From assembly GCA_022827095.1 (NCBI GenBank), contig JAJDTP010000004.1:186001-250000 (forward strand): a stretch of 64,000 nt of DNA, given 5' to 3'. The translations under genes were made by a program, and so were the position numbers. Position 1 is the first letter of the stretch; every line of letters starts with the position of its first letter. Source of the DNA: Dehalococcoidia bacterium. Lineage in GTDB: Bacteria; Chloroflexota; Dehalococcoidia; Lucifugimonadales; UBA3495. The notes under the pieces were generated by a model. That model was not told the DNA's origin. It saw nothing but the letters and a program-made list of their open reading frames with translations, and did no database searches. Of this stretch, positions 28,334 to 35,770 are shown piece by piece.

Positions 28334-29207
28334 AGCCGGCTCACCCGGGCAAAACGGCTCAGTCGAGCTGGTTCTGGAGCAGAGAGCCGGCCAAACCCGG
28401 CTGACCCATTGCCGCACCCGGCCGCCGCTGCTGGTCCAGCAGGCGCTGTATCCGGACGAGGCCGCGCCCGACCTGGCCCACGTGTTCCTGGCCAACCCCA
28501 CTGGAGGGCTGCTGCAAAACGACCGCCACCACATCGCGGTGAGCGTCGGTGACGGCGCCAGGGCCCACGTGACCACCCAGAGCGCCACGAAGGCATACAC
28601 GATGCCAGAGGGCGTCGCCGAGCAGCGAGTTAGCCTCAATGTCGCATCGGGCGGGTACCTGGAATACCTGCCGGACCCGCTGATTCCCTACCAGGACGCC
28701 AGCCTGATCCAGGAAATCGAAATCACCTGCGAGCCGGGTGGTGCGCTGCTGTTCAGCGACGTGATAGCACCCGGCAGGGTCGCGATGGGAGAGTCCTTCC
28801 GGTTCCGGCGCCTCTCCAATCGGCTCACGTTATGGGGACGGGGCGGCCGGCCGGTCTATCGCGAAGCCTTCGACCTGGACCCGAGGGCGGGCGACCTTAC
28901 CGGGACAGGCGTATTGGGCTTCGGAGGCCGGCAGGATGCGGATGACGCGTCCGCGCGCACTCTGGGTTCAATGCTGATTGTGTGCGACAGCCGATGTGCG
29001 GTTTCGATGCTGGATCAGGTCAGGCACGCACTGGGACAGTGCCCAAGGGTCCGAGCCGGCTGCTCAATGCTGCCCGACAGCCACGGGGTGGGCGTCAAGA
29101 TGATCGGCCGGGATTGCGCGTCGGTTCAGACGGCTCTGAAACGCGTCTGGTCGATTGCGAGGTGGGAGTTGCTTGGTGTGGCCGCACCAGCCCTGCGGAA
29201 ATATTGA
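28305..29207 (+). CDS. ureD: Urease accessory protein UreD (UreH)
   Basis: A 300-residue protein. Recognisable segments are PLLVQQALYPDEAAPDLAHVFLANPTGGLLQNDRHHI, TTQSATKAYTMPEGVAEQ, GYLEYLPDPLIPYQDASL and MGESFRFRRLSNRLTLW. UreD is the scaffold that binds apo-urease and carries nickel through its tunnel. The chosen ATG at 28305 lies inside the end of ureG, giving a 29-bp overlap. It is the last gene of the urea block. Confidence 0.94.
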   Translation: MLLALNPPAEAGSPGQNGSVELVLEQRAGQTRLTHCRTRPPLLVQQALYPDEAAPDLAHVFLANPTGGLLQNDRHHIAVSVGDGARAHVTTQSATKAYTMPEGVAEQRVSLNVASGGYLEYLPDPLIPYQDASLIQEIEITCEPGGALLFSDVIAPGRVAMGESFRFRRLSNRLTLWGRGGRPVYREAFDLDPRAGDLTGTGVLGFGGRQDADDASARTLGSMLIVCDSRCAVSMLDQVRHALGQCPRVRAGCSMLPDSHGVGVKMIGRDCASVQTALKRVWSIARWELLGVAAPALRKY

Positions 29208-29289
29208 GGCGAGAACGTTTAGACCGGCAGAGAGGCCCGGCGCCCCCGGATTTGCATGTCTGTATCGAGGACGCGTCCTGGAATTAGCA

Positions 29290-29339
29290 GTCCTTGATAT
29301 ATTGCATTGCGATATCGTTATTGATATCATACAGATAAT
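29290..29339. promoter_or_regulatory. AT-rich putative promoter/operator of the hicAB module
   Basis: An AT-rich stretch in an otherwise GC-rich window, with repeated GATAT elements (TTGATATATT, CGATATCG, TTGATATCA). The CGATATCG and TGATATCA palindromes lie within 50 bp of the HicA start. HicB-type antitoxins often autoregulate through such sites; that this is the operator is an inference. Confidence 0.4.
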
Positions 29340-29603
29340 GTGATCGAGGTAACTCGGATAGAAATGCCCTGTGTCATCGACACTCTGCGTCGGAATCCTC
29401 GAGGGGTAAGGTTCAATGAATTAGTGAGGATATGCGATCAATTCTTCGGCGAATCCCGCCGGAACGGCACAAGCCACAGGGTGTATCACACACCTTGGCC
29501 GGGTGACCCCAGGGTGAACATCCAAAACGACCGGGGTATGGCCAAAGCATATCAGGTGCGTCAGGTCGTACGGACCCTTGAAAAACTAAATGATTATGGC
29601 TGA
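29340..29603 (+). CDS. hicA: HicA-type toxin
   Basis: An 87-residue protein with a HicA-like double-stranded RNA-binding fold. Marks are GVRFNELVRICDQFFGESRRNGTSHRVYHTPW, with the catalytic-type His in GTSHRVY, and VNIQNDRGMAKAYQVRQVVRTLEKL. It starts at GTG 29340; the in-frame ATG at 29364 is an alternative. HicA toxins are mRNA interferases. The 3' end overlaps the start of the HicB gene by 14 bp. Confidence 0.78.
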   Translation: MIEVTRIEMPCVIDTLRRNPRGVRFNELVRICDQFFGESRRNGTSHRVYHTPWPGDPRVNIQNDRGMAKAYQVRQVVRTLEKLNDYG

Positions 29604-29922
29604 TCATTACACATACCGGGTTACATGGTCCGCCGAGGACGAGGAATTCGTCGGACTATGCACCGAGTTTCCTTCGCTGAGCTGGCTGGCCCTGACGCAC
29701 GATGAGGCGTTCGCCGGCATCCGCGAGTTGGTGGCGGACTGCGTGGCGGACATGGAGGCCAACGGCGAAACTCCGCCGGAACCGATGGCAGACCGCGCTT
29801 ACAGCGGGAGGTTCGTAGTTCGGCTCCCCCCGGAAACCCACCGTGCACTAGCCATGAAAGCCGCCGAGGAAGGGGTGAGCCTGAACCGGCTCATCAGTGC
29901 CCGACTGGCAACCGATCTGTAG
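29590..29922 (+). CDS. hicB: HicB-type antitoxin
   Basis: A 110-residue protein. The N-terminal partial RNase-H-like fold is YTYRVTWSAEDEEFVGLCTEFPSLSWLALTHDEAFAGIRELV. The C-terminus FVVRLPPETHRALAMKAAEEGVSLNRLISARL is a ribbon-helix-helix/HicB DNA-binding tail. It would bind HicA and repress the operon. It overlaps the hicA 3' end by 14 bp. Confidence 0.85.
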   Translation: MIMADHYTYRVTWSAEDEEFVGLCTEFPSLSWLALTHDEAFAGIRELVADCVADMEANGETPPEPMADRAYSGRFVVRLPPETHRALAMKAAEEGVSLNRLISARLATDL

Positions 29923-30075
29923 CGATGACGTCGGACCGCCAGCCGGGAGTTCCACATATCGTTGAACGTGGTGTCCGCTGCAAGATAGTCAGCGTACTTT
30001 CGCTTGCGCATCGTCGCAGGATCGCGCGACCGATGGACCGCTCGGCAATCCTGCGGCGGTCGTTGATCTGTAAAG

Positions 30076-30420
30076 TCAGCCTTCCGTGACTACGGCGGCG
30101 ACCGCCTCCGCCCGCGAGGGATGGATTTCGATGAGTTGGTCGAAACCGCTGGTCTCGAACACGGCGCGCACATCGCTGGACAGGGAGCATAAGGCCAGGC
30201 TGCCCCCCTGATGCTGCATCTTGCGAACGGCCTGCATGATCGCCCGGAGGCCGGCGCTGCTGATGTAATCGAGGCCGTTCATATCGATGACCACGGCCGG
30301 GCTGGCGGCTTCGGTGACCAACTCCAACTCTTCCTGGAAAGCCCCGGCATTGGAGCTGTCCAAGCGATGCTCGGCCAGCACCAATATGGTTGCGCCGTCT
30401 GGGAGGGCATCGATAGCCAT
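30076..30420 (-). CDS. STAS-domain anti-anti-sigma factor-like protein
   Basis: A 114-residue single STAS domain. The sheet-helix layout is clear, and the phosphorylatable loop is GLDYISSAGLRAIM, with the likely target Ser at about residue 55. Such proteins bind anti-sigma kinases when unphosphorylated and free a sigma factor (SpoIIAA, RsbV). No kinase or sigma gene is adjacent in the window. An open frame extends far upstream but only the part from ATG 30420 is protein-like. Confidence 0.82.
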   Translation of the reverse strand: MAIDALPDGATILVLAEHRLDSSNAGAFQEELELVTEAASPAVVIDMNGLDYISSAGLRAIMQAVRKMQHQGGSLALCSLSSDVRAVFETSGFDQLIEIHPSRAEAVAAVVTEG

Positions 30421-30709
30421 GAGTCGAACCTCGGCAGGTGGCAAATGTATGGAATAGGAAGCGTCAACAGTCGGCCGTATGAGTGAACCGGCGCGGGATG
30501 CTGCCGACGTTGAACGATTCTGGCGGCCGGGAGGAACGATTCGCAAGATAATGCCGTAGGAGTTTTCGACGATTTGCAGCGCCGGTCGGCATTGTCGCGG
30601 CGCGACCGGTTCGGGCATTCTTCGACTTTGCAGAGCGCAGCGCCGGATGGTGAACGTCCCCGCAGGACGTTCACCCACCCGATGCCTCCGCTGAGCAGAA
30701 GCCGCCGTG

Positions 30710-31696
30710 TCAGCCAGTGAAACCGGCCCACACATCCGGCAGGCGGGCCATGGCCTCCTCGGGCAGCGGTCCCCTGGCGGCAAATTCGACGGACTGCTCC
30801 AGGTGATCCATGCTGGAATAGCCCACCAGTACGCTGCTCACGCCGGGGTTGGTCAGCGCGAACCGCAGCGACGCCTCCACCAGGCTGCCGGCGTAGCCCT
30901 CCTGTTGCAGGAACCGGAAGCCCTCGGCTCGCGACTGGTCCTGGTCGTAGTCGCGGCCGGAGCCGATGGGTGCGACGCTGGGCACGGCCACGGGATGGCG
31001 CGTAGGCTCCCCGCTCAGCGCGCCGGCGGCCAGGACGCGGATCACCAGCACGCCCATCCCGTTGTCGGCGGCGCGCTGGATCTGGTTGCCGTAGTCTGGC
31101 ATATCGAACGCGGCCGGTACGGACGCGCCAGCGCTGGGGTTGACCAGGTTGTACACCGACTGGATGGTGTTCAGAGCGCCCGAGTCGATGACGTGGTGCA
31201 GGGCGGCGGTCTCGCCCACGGCGGTCATCCCCCAGAACCTGACCTTGCCCCGGTCGCGCAGGTCTCGGAGCGCGTCCACCACCTCGCCCAGCGTCTCCTC
31301 GGGAGTGACCGAGCCGCCGTCGGCCACCGACTCGACGTGGTTGTGCATCTGGATCAGGTCGACCTGCTCCCGCTGCATCCTCGCTAGGCTTTCCTCCACC
31401 GCCGCGATGACGTTGCCGCGGATGCGCCCCGGCTCATGGGTGGTGACACGAAACTTGGTGCCGACATAGACGTCCGCCGATAGCTCCTTCAGCACTCGCC
31501 CCAGATTGGTTTCCGACTGGCCGTCGCCGTAGGAGGAGGCGGTGTCGAAGTAGTTGATGCCCAGTTCTATGGCCCGGGCCACGGCGCTGACCTGGTCGCG
31601 GTGCTCGCCGCGGATCATCAGGCCGCCAACGTTGCCGCAGCCAAAGCCGATCTGGGACACGTTGATTCCGGCGCTGCCCAGTGGTCGATAATCCAT
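30710..31696 (-). CDS. Aldo/keto reductase family protein
   Basis: A 328-residue TIM-barrel NADPH reductase. Marks are the N-terminal MDYRPLGSAGINVSQIGFGCGN, LGINYFDTASSYGDGQSE (catalytic Asp and Tyr), VYVGTKFR (catalytic Lys), VDLIQMHNHVES (catalytic His) and LRFALTNPGVSSVLVGYSS near the cofactor pocket. The substrate is unknown. The ATG at 31696 is preceded by GGAGACG. It is not clearly in an operon with its neighbours. Confidence 0.92.
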   Translation of the reverse strand: MDYRPLGSAGINVSQIGFGCGNVGGLMIRGEHRDQVSAVARAIELGINYFDTASSYGDGQSETNLGRVLKELSADVYVGTKFRVTTHEPGRIRGNVIAAVEESLARMQREQVDLIQMHNHVESVADGGSVTPEETLGEVVDALRDLRDRGKVRFWGMTAVGETAALHHVIDSGALNTIQSVYNLVNPSAGASVPAAFDMPDYGNQIQRAADNGMGVLVIRVLAAGALSGEPTRHPVAVPSVAPIGSGRDYDQDQSRAEGFRFLQQEGYAGSLVEASLRFALTNPGVSSVLVGYSSMDHLEQSVEFAARGPLPEEAMARLPDVWAGFTG

Positions 31697-32088
31697 GACG
31701 TCTCCTCGCCTAATCCGCTGTGTGACACGATGATATGCGCCAGTGGGGTCCAGGGCAATCGCTGGGCTTTGCGGAGACGGACTTGATCGGGCGATGCGAC
31801 GGCGCGGCTGTCGAGATGGAACATAGGACCGGGCGGTCGAGCAGCAGATACACACTGCTGACCGCAAAAATCACCTTGGTATAGCCCGATTATCACCATT
31901 CCTCACAGGTAGTCCAACGGGACGGGCGGCATGCGTGTACACAGCGGGAATCCGGCCGGCTCCGGCCGGACATCACGCAGTGGCTACATCTATGATAGAG
32001 ATATGCGCGAAAGTGCATCAAATATGGGATATTAGATCACAGATTGTGCTTCGGCGAACCAGCGCTGTTCGCACTCCACGAGGTACTC
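31697..32088. other. Intergenic region, no gene seen
   Basis: A 392-bp spacer between the divergent aldo/keto reductase gene and the hypothetical gene at 32089. It holds a short CCGGCCGG-type palindrome near 31950 and a more AT-rich stretch near 31985-32040 that could carry the promoter of the next gene. Confidence 0.5.
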
Positions 32089-32658
32089 ATGCCAAAGTAC
32101 AAAGATCGTCAGCTTGAATTGATCGACCTGATAGACCGCTTTGAAAGCTCGCCAAGCTGGAAGCACACACGCGACGCTCGCGCGTTGATCGGTCGGCTCA
32201 GAGACGACGGGTTAGTGTTATGGGATGAAGGTTCTTCTCAGCTAGCCCAATGGCGTGAATACAGCGACGACTTGTGGGTATTCATGAACAATCTGAGGGA
32301 ACGACGCGACTCGAAAAAGCAAGACTTGCAAACCGCACTCCGAGAGTTTATCCAATTGTTCGAACATTCCGAACGGCGCATGGATCAGTTGTTGCACCAG
32401 TTCGCAGAACGTCCTGCATTCGATTCTGAACGAGTTCGCATACGTGACTGGACACATTTAGTGTTCCGCATTTGTACTTATGCTATCGCGTCGTCCTGGA
32501 TCGACGACAAGCAAGAGGAAATAACGACCACGATTACGATCAACATCATGACCGGTGAACGTACGGAGGAAGGAAATCGGATCGAAATGCAGGTGCCGCA
32601 GAAATACAGGTCCGCCACCAAAAAATTCTGGCTGAAGAGCAATGGCCGTCCCAAGTGA
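32089..32658 (+). CDS. Hypothetical protein, no family recognised
   Basis: A 189-residue charged, mostly helical protein starting MPKYKDRQLELIDLIDRFES. A central region LRERRDSKKQDLQTALREFIQLFEHSERRMDQLL looks like a long amphipathic helix. A Thr-rich strand (EEITTTITINIMTGERTEEG) follows and the tail is basic. Its base composition is lower in GC than neighbours, suggesting acquisition. The in-frame TTG at 32044 is an alternative start, but the ATG is preferred. It sits among toxin-antitoxin genes; no function can be assigned. Confidence 0.6.
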   Translation: MPKYKDRQLELIDLIDRFESSPSWKHTRDARALIGRLRDDGLVLWDEGSSQLAQWREYSDDLWVFMNNLRERRDSKKQDLQTALREFIQLFEHSERRMDQLLHQFAERPAFDSERVRIRDWTHLVFRICTYAIASSWIDDKQEEITTTITINIMTGERTEEGNRIEMQVPQKYRSATKKFWLKSNGRPK

Positions 32659-32685
32659 ACACCATAGGTGCTCGGAACCCCTGCC

Positions 32686-33081
32686 TTATGTGGACAGCCT
32701 CAACCGGGCGATGCCCTCAACAAAGTCGAAATGCCGGTCGGCCGAGACCAGTTGCGCGTCGGTTTCCATGGCGTGAGCGGCGATCCACACATCGTTGGTG
32801 GGGACCGGAGTACCGTTGGCTCTCAATGCTGCGGCGATCCTCGAATAGTGCTCAGCGGTGGCCTGTCCTACAGGCAGCAATGACACGTAGGGGTTTGCCA
32901 AGAACCCTTGAAGGTCCGTAGCGTTTCTTTGATAGCGTGATCCGTGTCGAAAACCATACAGTAACTCGCCTATGACCACCGCCGACATAAGGATCGCGGC
33001 GGCACCGCGCACGATGGCGACGGTTTGATCGTCACCTCTCATCAGCAACGAGTAGGCATTAGTGTCCAGCAATATCCTCAT
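32686..33081 (-). CDS. vapC: VapC-type PIN-domain toxin
   Basis: A 131-residue PIN domain. Acidic catalytic positions appear in MRILLDTNAYS, VVIGELLYGF, TNDVWIAAHAM and SADRHFDFVEGI. The family cleaves tRNA or rRNA in a Mg-dependent way. It overlaps the upstream antitoxin gene by 4 bp, the typical VapBC arrangement. Confidence 0.9.
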   Translation of the reverse strand: MRILLDTNAYSLLMRGDDQTVAIVRGAAAILMSAVVIGELLYGFRHGSRYQRNATDLQGFLANPYVSLLPVGQATAEHYSRIAAALRANGTPVPTNDVWIAAHAMETDAQLVSADRHFDFVEGIARLRLST

Positions 33082-33341
33082 TGCCAGGAGGTTTCGTCTA
33101 CGGTCTCGAATTCCTCGATCGCAGCGTCGAACTCGTCCGCCTCGTCACTGGTCCAACCGCCGATGTATTGATCCAACGACGAACCGACTTTAGGCTGCTC
33201 CCCTGCTGGTATTAACACGCCGGCGCCGATACGAAGCAACTCGCACGCGGCCCGGCTCAACGAGGTGCCATCACGCTCGGCCAGCTTGCGAATAACTTCT
33301 TCCAGTTCGTCGTCCAAACCGTGTATGGTGATCTGATCCAC
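33078..33341 (-). CDS. vapB: VapB/FitA-type ribbon-helix-helix antitoxin
   Basis: An 87-residue protein. The N-terminal MDQITIHGLDDELEEVIRKLAERDGTSLSRAACELLR is a ribbon-helix-helix domain. The C-terminal acidic tail (DEADEFDAAIEEFETVDETSW) fits the toxin-wrapping segment. It overlaps vapC by 4 bp. Confidence 0.82.
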   Translation of the reverse strand: MDQITIHGLDDELEEVIRKLAERDGTSLSRAACELLRIGAGVLIPAGEQPKVGSSLDQYIGGWTSDEADEFDAAIEEFETVDETSWQ

Positions 33342-33521
33342 AATTCGTCTCCTTCGGTCGCGGCCCGAACGTGATGATTGTTCGCATCGTAGTGAACCGC
33401 CACGTCCTCGTCAACGGCCGCTAATCTACAGGTGACTATCGATCCCACATGATCGGGATGTAGGTCATGTTATCATCGCCCCGCATTCCGAGTACCTGAA
33501 CCACTTTCTGGAGGCGCACTG

Positions 33522-33938
33522 ATGACTACCAAACCGGCACTCACAACCGAACAGGTCAAGGCGGCAATGGACGCCATGCTGGCCAAGGCCAACGAGACCC
33601 CTGACGCTCCGGTGGCCATGGCCATCGTGGACGCCGGCGGTGAGCTACTGGCTTACTTCACCATGGAGAACCTGCGGGTCTTTAGCCGCCGTCACGCCCG
33701 GCGCAAGGCCTACACCTCCGCCATCATCGGCCGGGACTCCGGCGAGCACGCCGCCGGGTTGGCAGCGCAGGGCCGGGGCATCGCCGACATGGGCGACCCC
33801 GGGTTCACCTACGGCCAGGGCGGGCTGGTCATCATGAAGGACGGCGTGATCCTGGGCGGCATCGGGGTGGGCGGCTACCCCAGCGGCCAGGCCGACGAGG
33901 ACCTGTCGCGAGTGGGTCTGGAGGCGTTGAACCTGTAA
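33522..33938 (+). CDS. GlcG/HbpS family heme-binding-like protein
   Basis: A 138-residue protein of the GlcG/HbpS (DUF336) family. Marks are PVAMAIVDAGGELLAYFTMENL, RRHARRKAYTSAIIGRDSGE, GGLVIMKDGVILGGIGVGGYPSGQADEDLSRVGLEAL. Members bind heme/cobalamin or accompany oxidative catabolic genes; the role is unclear. It has no signal peptide. It stands alone upstream of a repeat-like palindrome and a hydrolase gene. Confidence 0.88.
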   Translation: MTTKPALTTEQVKAAMDAMLAKANETPDAPVAMAIVDAGGELLAYFTMENLRVFSRRHARRKAYTSAIIGRDSGEHAAGLAAQGRGIADMGDPGFTYGQGGLVIMKDGVILGGIGVGGYPSGQADEDLSRVGLEALNL

Positions 33939-33961
33939 TCGCCCGATAAAAGCCGAACGCA

Positions 33962-34031
33962 GCATGGGTGAACAGGATGTTCGGGATCATGGATCCAGTA
34001 TCCGTATCCCGTCCATCCTATTTATCCATGC
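33962..34031. repeat. Short palindromic repeat related in style to family 1
   Basis: A 70-bp imperfect palindrome beginning GCATGGGTGAACAGGATG and ending CATCCTATTTATCCATGC, centred on GGATCC. Arms carry GGAT units on the left and ATCC units on the right, like the longer repeats, but the termini differ. Confidence 0.6.
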
Positions 34032-34055
34032 CGATTTAACTACGGAGGTGACTCG

Positions 34056-34934
34056 ATGGGGGAATGGGATTTCACGCACCGCACGGCGCGGGTGAACGGG
34101 GTCAACATCCATTACGTGATCGAGGGCGACGGGTATCCGGTGGTGCTGCTGCACGGCTGGCCGGAAATGTGGTTCTCGTGGCGCAAGCAGATTCCCGTGC
34201 TGTCGCAGGACTACCAGGTGATCGTGCCCGACATGCGCGGATTCGGTTCATCGGAGAAGCCGTTGCAGGACTACCGGACACGCACGGCGGCGACGGACAT
34301 CTACGAGCTGGTGCGGCACCTGGGGCACGACAAGATCGCCATCGTGGGGCATGACATCGGCGTGCGCGTGTCTTACCGCTACTGCCTGGACCACGAGGCC
34401 GAGGTGGACCGGCTTACGCTGCTGGACGGAACGCATCCGCTGGAGCAGCTGGGCCCGCAGACGCCCGAGGGTGTCCGTGAGCGGTGGCATTCGTACTTTC
34501 ACCAGATACCGGACCTGGCGGAGCACCTGGTGCGCGGCAACGAGGAGGCCTACCTGCGCCACTTCTACCGCAACTGGTCGGTGAACCAGGCGATGATGTC
34601 CGACGAAGAAGTCGCGGTGTATGCCACGGCCTACTCGCAGCCGGGCGCATTGCGGGGCGGCTTCTCCTACTACCGCGCCGCCGCCTACGAGGACCCACCC
34701 GACTGGCGCGCCGACGCGGACCGGGTGCTGGACATTCCCGTGCTGTACCTGTGGGGCGAGCGGCGGCAGCGCACCTCGACGGCCGGCGGTCTGGATCCCG
34801 AGGCGTCGTGGCAACGGGCGGCATCCAACCTGCGGACGCAGTTCATCGCCGGCGGCGGGCACTTCCTGCACGAGGAGAAGCCGGACGAGGTGAACGCGGC
34901 TCTGCTGGCGTTCCTGGGGGAGATTGGTGCCTAG
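34056..34934 (+). CDS. Alpha/beta-hydrolase, epoxide hydrolase/haloacid dehalogenase-like
   Basis: A 292-residue hydrolase. The oxyanion-hole motif HGWP is at residues 33-36 and the nucleophile is Asp100 in GHDIGVRVSYR, as in epoxide hydrolases and fluoroacetate dehalogenases (Asp instead of Ser). The catalytic His is H269 in GGGHFLHEEKPDEV. WPEMWFSWRKQ resembles the usual epoxide-hydrolase N-terminal block. The substrate is not determinable. A good GGAGGTG ribosome site precedes the ATG. Confidence 0.9.
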   Translation: MGEWDFTHRTARVNGVNIHYVIEGDGYPVVLLHGWPEMWFSWRKQIPVLSQDYQVIVPDMRGFGSSEKPLQDYRTRTAATDIYELVRHLGHDKIAIVGHDIGVRVSYRYCLDHEAEVDRLTLLDGTHPLEQLGPQTPEGVRERWHSYFHQIPDLAEHLVRGNEEAYLRHFYRNWSVNQAMMSDEEVAVYATAYSQPGALRGGFSYYRAAAYEDPPDWRADADRVLDIPVLYLWGERRQRTSTAGGLDPEASWQRAASNLRTQFIAGGGHFLHEEKPDEVNAALLAFLGEIGA

Positions 34935-34972
34935 CGCAAGTGCTATGCTGTCCTCGAGGAGGTAGCATTGCG

Positions 34973-35356
34973 ATGACCACCCCACAACCTCGACCGCTGC
35001 TTACCCGTGATGACCTTCCGCTGGACGCCATCGCCGAGATCTGCCGGCGCTGGGGCGTGCGTGAGATGGCGATTGACCCCAGCCAGACCCGCCCCCCTCC
35101 AAATCCGTTCCCGTTCATGCCGGATGACAACCCCTTCCGGTCCATTGACCTTTACCTGATTGTGGATTTCGGCCCCGGGGAATACCACTGGGGCTGCAAG
35201 AAGCATCACATGGACGTGATTGAAGATTTGTATACCCTGCTGGATCGCCACGTCTGGATAGAGGACAAAGGCATCCTAGAAATGAACATCGCCGATGGCT
35301 CGGCATGGGCGCAGAAGGAAATGGACGGTCGTGAGGTTATCTATACCGCCGAGTGA
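34973..35356 (+). CDS. Degenerate MntA-type nucleotidyltransferase antitoxin
   Basis: A 127-residue protein with the shape of a minimal nucleotidyltransferase: LDAIAEICRRWGVREMAI, then a proline-rich insertion where the G-S-x-x-R-G loop should be, then FRSIDLYLIVDFGPGEYHWG in place of SDIDLLVEFEPG, and a C-terminal IEDLYTLLDRHVWIEDKGIL. The GS loop and the first catalytic Asp appear lost, so AMP transfer to the toxin is doubtful. Starting with a GAGGAGG site, it overlaps the next (HEPN-like) gene, the usual MntA-HepT order. Confidence 0.6.
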   Translation: MTTPQPRPLLTRDDLPLDAIAEICRRWGVREMAIDPSQTRPPPNPFPFMPDDNPFRSIDLYLIVDFGPGEYHWGCKKHHMDVIEDLYTLLDRHVWIEDKGILEMNIADGSAWAQKEMDGREVIYTAE

Positions 35357-35702
35357 ACGCGGCCCCAATGCATCCAACAGACTGAGACAGGTGCAACATT
35401 GGTGTGAGGTAGTAGAGTGGTTGTGTACGCATCACGAGGATGAATACCGCATCGGTGATCTCAGGACGCGCCTGACTATCTATCACGCAATCGGTCTGAT
35501 TGTGGACTCGGTCAAAGGGTTGTCGGATGAAACGCGCGCTGCGATACGAAACGTTGACTGGCGCTGGCTATCGAGAACGCGGGCTATCCTGGTTCATCAG
35601 CCTTGGCGGGCCAATTCCCGAATTGTTTGGTCAACGGCTACATCAGACATACCAGTGTTGTTGGCAGAGGTGCGTCGACTGAGGGCAGAAGGATCAGCCT
35701 AG
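35331..35702 (+). CDS. HepT-like HEPN-domain protein
   Basis: A helical protein of about 123 residues. AIGLIVDSVKGLSDETRAAIRNVDWRWLSRTRAILVHQPW corresponds to the HepT core, where IGEA-x-x-L, PW-x-x-I and the R-x4-6-H ribonuclease motif are expected. Arg84-x4-His89 (RAILVH) fits the motif. The C-terminus VWSTATSDIPVLLAEVRRL is like the VW-x-x-V-x-x-DLPxL end. The GTG at 35331 inside the previous gene is the best start; a longer frame begins at 35295. Paired with the MntA-like gene it makes a diverged toxin-antitoxin module. Confidence 0.58.
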   Translation: MRLSIPPSERGPNASNRLRQVQHWCEVVEWLCTHHEDEYRIGDLRTRLTIYHAIGLIVDSVKGLSDETRAAIRNVDWRWLSRTRAILVHQPWRANSRIVWSTATSDIPVLLAEVRRLRAEGSA

Positions 35703-35720
35703 ACAGTCCTCATCTCAAAA

Positions 35721-35746
35721 AAGGCCCCGCCGGTGAGCGGGGCCTT
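35721..35746. terminator. Bidirectional Rho-independent terminator
   Basis: A 10-bp perfect stem AAGGCCCCGC / GCGGGGCCTT with a 6-base loop. Read on the minus strand it is followed by a run of T residues, so it terminates the LLM gene ending at 35771. On the plus strand it is followed by CTGCTTTT, ending the HepT-like gene. Confidence 0.85.
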
Positions 35747-35770
35747 CTGCTTTTGGGGTCAGGCAGGTGG

